Assembly (NCBI RefSeq): GCF_003586445.1
Contig: NZ_CP030028.1
Location: 2,122,501-2,186,500, forward strand
Reading direction: 5' to 3'
Origin: Bacillus sp. Y1
GTDB lineage: Bacteria; Bacillota; Bacilli; Bacillales; Cytobacillaceae
Length of the DNA: 64,000 nucleotides
Of this stretch, positions 61,372-64,000 are shown in pieces (the first letter of the stretch is position 1; every line of letters begins with the position of its first letter). Position numbers and translations under genes: made by a program. The notes below the pieces were generated by a model, which saw nothing but the letters and a program-made list of their open reading frames with translations, made no database searches and had not been told where the DNA came from.

Positions 61372-61938
61372 ATGGCCTGGCATAAATCCAATCCAAATTT
61401 TGATGACATTCAAAAAGTCCATAGTGAACTAGTGAAGATGGAAAACGACTATTGGTCCACGGACGTTTTGTTTTCTATTCAATGGTGGGTCCTTTTAGTT
61501 ATATTAATTGTTCCATGGTTACTATGGGTAAGATATGTAGACCGAAAGAGAATCCAACAAATTTTATTGTTTGGAGTTCTTTTAATTGTATTAGTGGGAA
61601 TACTGGATGAACTAGGTGTGAATCTTAACCTTTGGTCGTATCCCTATAAATTAACATATTTAGTCACAAAACTAACTGCAATTGACTATGGAATCATCAT
61701 TGTTATTCATATGTTTATTTATCAGTATTCGAAAGATTGGAAATCCTTTTTAATAAGGAACGCGATCTTTGCAGCCATTTTTACTTTTATATGCGAACCG
61801 ATTACGGTTTGGTTAGGAATTTATCAATTGGATAATTGGAAGCATATATACTCTTTCCCCATTTATATCCTAAAGGCATCGTTTGTTAAATGGATTGTTG
61901 ATATTCTTCTTGATAAGTTTTCTAGAAAAAATAGTTAG
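61372..61938 (+). CDS. CBO0543-family membrane protein (paralog of 8582-9151)
   Basis: A 188-residue protein with a soluble start (about 35 residues) and five helices (WWVLLVILIVPWLLW and onward). It shares SYPYKL, CEPITVWLGIYQLD and overall layout with the protein at 8582. Function unknown. ATG 61372 is favoured over 61366 because GAGGG then lies 6 bases away. Confidence 0.75.
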   Translation: MAWHKSNPNFDDIQKVHSELVKMENDYWSTDVLFSIQWWVLLVILIVPWLLWVRYVDRKRIQQILLFGVLLIVLVGILDELGVNLNLWSYPYKLTYLVTKLTAIDYGIIIVIHMFIYQYSKDWKSFLIRNAIFAAIFTFICEPITVWLGIYQLDNWKHIYSFPIYILKASFVKWIVDILLDKFSRKNS

Positions 61939-61992
61939 ATGTATGTGGTTTCACGTTTAGAATCTCTAATTAAAGGTTAATAAAAATTTTAG

Positions 61993-62014
61993 ATTGCTGT
62001 AGCAATTTTTTTTG
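61993..62014 (+). terminator. Short terminator hairpin
   Basis: ATTGC-TGTA-GCAAT followed by eight T residues. Confidence 0.65.
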
Positions 62015-62115
62015 TTTGATAGCAGATTTACCTCACTTATGAATCTTTAGGTAATTTTACGTTTCCTAAATATTTAATCTTTGGATGGAAAAGAATATGA
62101 AAAGTGAGGTGTGAT

Positions 62116-62994
62116 ATGAGGAACTTTACTTTATTTGTCATAGTAGGAATTCTTATCTGTCTATTCATTTTCCCGGTAGGTTCTAGAGCAAATGTACAAA
62201 AGTATGACGATGACGATCTTCCCATTAGCTTTGAAATTGAGATCCTGCCATGGGAAGTTGCCAAAGACATCCTCCCAAAAGGAAAGAAGTTTACCGTGAT
62301 TGATGTTGAAAGTGGGAAACAATTCAAGGTTCAAAGACGAGCGGGTAACAAGCATGCTGATGTTCAGCCTCTTACCACAAAAGATACTAAGATCATGAAG
62401 GAAATATATGACGGGAAGTGGAGTTGGAACAGAAGAGCGATCATCGTGAAGGTGGGAGATCAATGTATTGCAGCTTCAATGCATGGAATGCCTCACGGAG
62501 CAGGAGCACTCCAAAACGGATTTCCGGGCCATTTTTGCATTCACTTTTTAGGAAGTACCACCCATCGCTCAAGAAAGATGGATAAACTCCATCATTTAAT
62601 GATCTTAAAAGCGGGCGGAAAAGAAGAAGAGTACTTACATACCATTGATCCGTATGAAATGATTGAGTTTTTTGTTACAGGCATAAATTATCAAGACCCT
62701 CATTTACTGAAAGTAACTAGTGCAGAAAACAATACTCCCACAAAATTGAAGAAAATGGCAAAGTCTTTTACTTACTTCCGAATCACGTCCATGTCCTTTT
62801 TACCAGTGGAAGATCTGGAAGGTCAGCTGGTGCTAGAAGTTCCTGTAGAAGCAAAATATCACACAGATAAAAGTGGGAAAATAACAAAGAACATGACCTT
62901 TATTTTAAGAAAAAATAGTGTTATGGATCGGTGGATGATTGACACGGAGCATTTTTTCAATCAAATAAAGGGGAAAAAAAGAAAACCTACATGA
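62116..62994 (+). CDS. Secreted protein with HGMPHG / GHFCIHF motif domain
   Basis: A 292-residue exported protein. Signal peptide or anchor helix (about 4-24), then a beta-rich domain (about 35-190). Conserved-looking residues include RRAIIVKVGDQCIAASMHG, the PHGAG turn, FPGHFCIHFLGSTTH and a KMDKLHH stretch. This resembles an uncharacterised domain of secreted Firmicutes proteins that also occurs with copper-amine-oxidase N-terminal-like repeats. The Cys and His residues could form a catalytic or metal site. The C-terminal 100 residues (about 190-292) form a second domain of unknown type. ATG 62116 follows GAGGTG. Confidence 0.7.
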   Translation: MRNFTLFVIVGILICLFIFPVGSRANVQKYDDDDLPISFEIEILPWEVAKDILPKGKKFTVIDVESGKQFKVQRRAGNKHADVQPLTTKDTKIMKEIYDGKWSWNRRAIIVKVGDQCIAASMHGMPHGAGALQNGFPGHFCIHFLGSTTHRSRKMDKLHHLMILKAGGKEEEYLHTIDPYEMIEFFVTGINYQDPHLLKVTSAENNTPTKLKKMAKSFTYFRITSMSFLPVEDLEGQLVLEVPVEAKYHTDKSGKITKNMTFILRKNSVMDRWMIDTEHFFNQIKGKKRKPT

Positions 62995-63011
62995 TTAGGT
63001 TTTCTTTTTTT
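62978..63011 (+). terminator. Terminator overlapping the stop codon
   Basis: Perfect 12-bp stem AAAGAAAACCTA/TAGGTTTTCTTT and a T run; the left arm encodes the last residues of the secreted protein. Confidence 0.88.
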
Positions 63012-63012
63012 G

Positions 63013-63051
63013 CTATACTAAAAAACAAAACATTTAAAAATAGTAGTATAG
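63013..63051. promoter_or_regulatory. Inverted repeat upstream of the aminotransferase
   Basis: CTATACTA and TAGTATAG (8 bp, perfect), 23 bases apart, ending 27 bp before the ATG. Possible operator. Confidence 0.35.
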
Positions 63052-63078
63052 TTTTGAACAATAAGGAGACAACCCGAA

Positions 63079-64000
63079 ATGAAATTACAGGCATCAGCTA
63101 AGATGGATAAACTAACAACATCCATTTTTATAGACTTAGCCAATCGAAAAAATGAACTCATGAATAGTGGGAAAGATGTGATTGATTTAAGTGTCGGAAG
63201 TCCCGATTTACCTCCATCGTCATTGGTTATGGATACGATTAGTACATACAGTAAAGATCCAGCGAATTATGGATATACGTTAAAAGGAACGGCTGAGTTT
63301 AGTGAAGCGGTTAGCTATTTCTATAAAAACCGTTATGGAGTGGAGCTTAACCCGAGGGATGAAGTTCTTCAGCTTATGGGTTCGCAGGATGGACTATCAC
63401 ACTTAGCAACGGCCATGGTTAACACAGGTGAATATGTGCTTGTGCCTGACCCAGGTTATCCGATTTACGAGGCGAGTGTCACGATTGCGGGTGGAGTCGT
63501 GTATCCGATGCCATTATTAGAAGAAAATGATTTTCTTCCTATTTTAGAGGACATCCCGGAAGAGGTGTTAGCGAAAACAAAAATGATGATCTTAAGTTAT
63601 CCCGGAAATCCAGTAACTGCCATTGCGGACAGAAGCTTTTTTGAAAAGTTAGTAGCTTTTGCTAAGAAGCATGACATCCTTGTGGTACACGATTTCGCTT
63701 ATTCGGAACTTATTTTTGATGATCATCCTCAATTGAGCTTTATGTCTATTGAAGGGGCAAAGGAAGTTGGAATTGAGTTCAATTCTTTATCAAAAACCTT
63801 TAATATGGCTGGCTGCCGAATTGGATATGTGGTCGGAAATGTTCAAGCATTACAAATTCTAGCCTCTCTAAAGTCACATATGGATTACGGAGTGTTTTTA
63901 CCGATCCAAAAAGCAGCAGTAGCAGCATTAACTTCCGATTTTTTGATGCTTGCTGAACAGAAACACATATACGAAGACCGAAGAAATACATTAATTGACG
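63079..64000 (+). CDS. Class I/II PLP aminotransferase (3' end outside window)
   Basis: The first 307 residues of a fold-type I aminotransferase. The sequence VIDLSVGSPDLPPSS, PDPGYPIYEAS, ILSYPGNPVTAIA and HDFAYSELIFDD is typical; the PLP lysine lies in SLSKTFNMAGCRIGY. It resembles the LL-diaminopimelate aminotransferase / MtnE-like group of Bacillaceae. Substrate cannot be settled from this part. RBS AAGGAGA. The reading frame is open to the window end. Confidence 0.9.
   Translation, partial: MKLQASAKMDKLTTSIFIDLANRKNELMNSGKDVIDLSVGSPDLPPSSLVMDTISTYSKDPANYGYTLKGTAEFSEAVSYFYKNRYGVELNPRDEVLQLMGSQDGLSHLATAMVNTGEYVLVPDPGYPIYEASVTIAGGVVYPMPLLEENDFLPILEDIPEEVLAKTKMMILSYPGNPVTAIADRSFFEKLVAFAKKHDILVVHDFAYSELIFDDHPQLSFMSIEGAKEVGIEFNSLSKTFNMAGCRIGYVVGNVQALQILASLKSHMDYGVFLPIQKAAVAALTSDFLMLAEQKHIYEDRRNTLID

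Overview
This AT-rich window comes from a Gram-positive, endospore-forming member of the Bacillaceae. The reasons are strong AAGGAGG-type ribosome binding sites, frequent TTG and GTG starts, sigma-A and sigma-D promoter sequences, and close matches to Bacillus families (FrlB/FrlD, YkhA, YnfA, YeiL, a KinB-like kinase, a GltC-like regulator). No rRNA, tRNA, transposase, phage gene or CRISPR array was found, and I do not assign a genus. Most genes look like ordinary chromosomal content.

Layout. 1-9.2 kb: a c-di-GMP turnover protein cut by the window edge, a 3-hydroxyisobutyrate dehydrogenase-like enzyme, a LysM wall hydrolase, a 7TM diguanylate cyclase, a regulator fused to a superoxide-reductase-like domain, a LysE exporter and several membrane or secreted proteins of unknown role. 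9.3-16.8 kb: a 1690-residue secreted pectin enzyme (rhamnogalacturonan acetylesterase plus PL11 lyase) and a second GGDEF-EAL protein. 16.9-23.5 kb: a PstS-like protein, YnfA, a GNAT, an MFS transporter, a chemoreceptor, a PLA2-like small protein and DoxX. 23.7-30.1 kb: an aldehyde and alcohol dehydrogenase pair with a MocR regulator, a GNAT, DUF3817 and an acyl-CoA thioesterase. 30.1-38.7 kb: a second PL11 lyase, a 52-bp tandem array, a Qnr-like pentapeptide protein, a second chemoreceptor and two VOC proteins. 38.8-48.5 kb: a YeiL-like regulator with an MFS gene, a class A penicillin-binding protein, PhoX divergent from tatA-tatC, and feoA with a feoB split into two ORFs. 48.7-58.5 kb: an orphan histidine kinase, a fructosamine (frl) locus with an amino-acid-type ABC transporter, a GltC-like regulator divergent from gdhA, frlD, and a 51-bp tandem array. 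58.6-64 kb: a SufR-like regulator divergent from sodA, small membrane proteins, a secreted protein of unknown function and the start of a PLP aminotransferase.

How the genes fit together. Two pectin enzymes 16 kb apart on opposite strands both carry a one-mismatch CcpA (cre) site, so catabolite repression of rhamnogalacturonan use is likely. The frl genes, including the kinase 4.8 kb from the rest, share an AAAACGTAT element near the GntR/UTRA regulator gene and look like one regulon for uptake and breakdown of Amadori products; nearby gdhA could assimilate the released amino nitrogen. PhoX has a Tat signal, faces a minimal TatAC pair, and the gap between them holds Pho-box-like repeats, so it looks like a phosphate-starvation export module. 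The chemoreceptors carry sigma-D-type promoters.

The least explained structure is a set of repeats. Two tandem arrays have periods of 51-52 bp, and degenerate relatives of the second lie at 18.1 kb and 40.75 kb. All are intergenic and none looks protein-coding.
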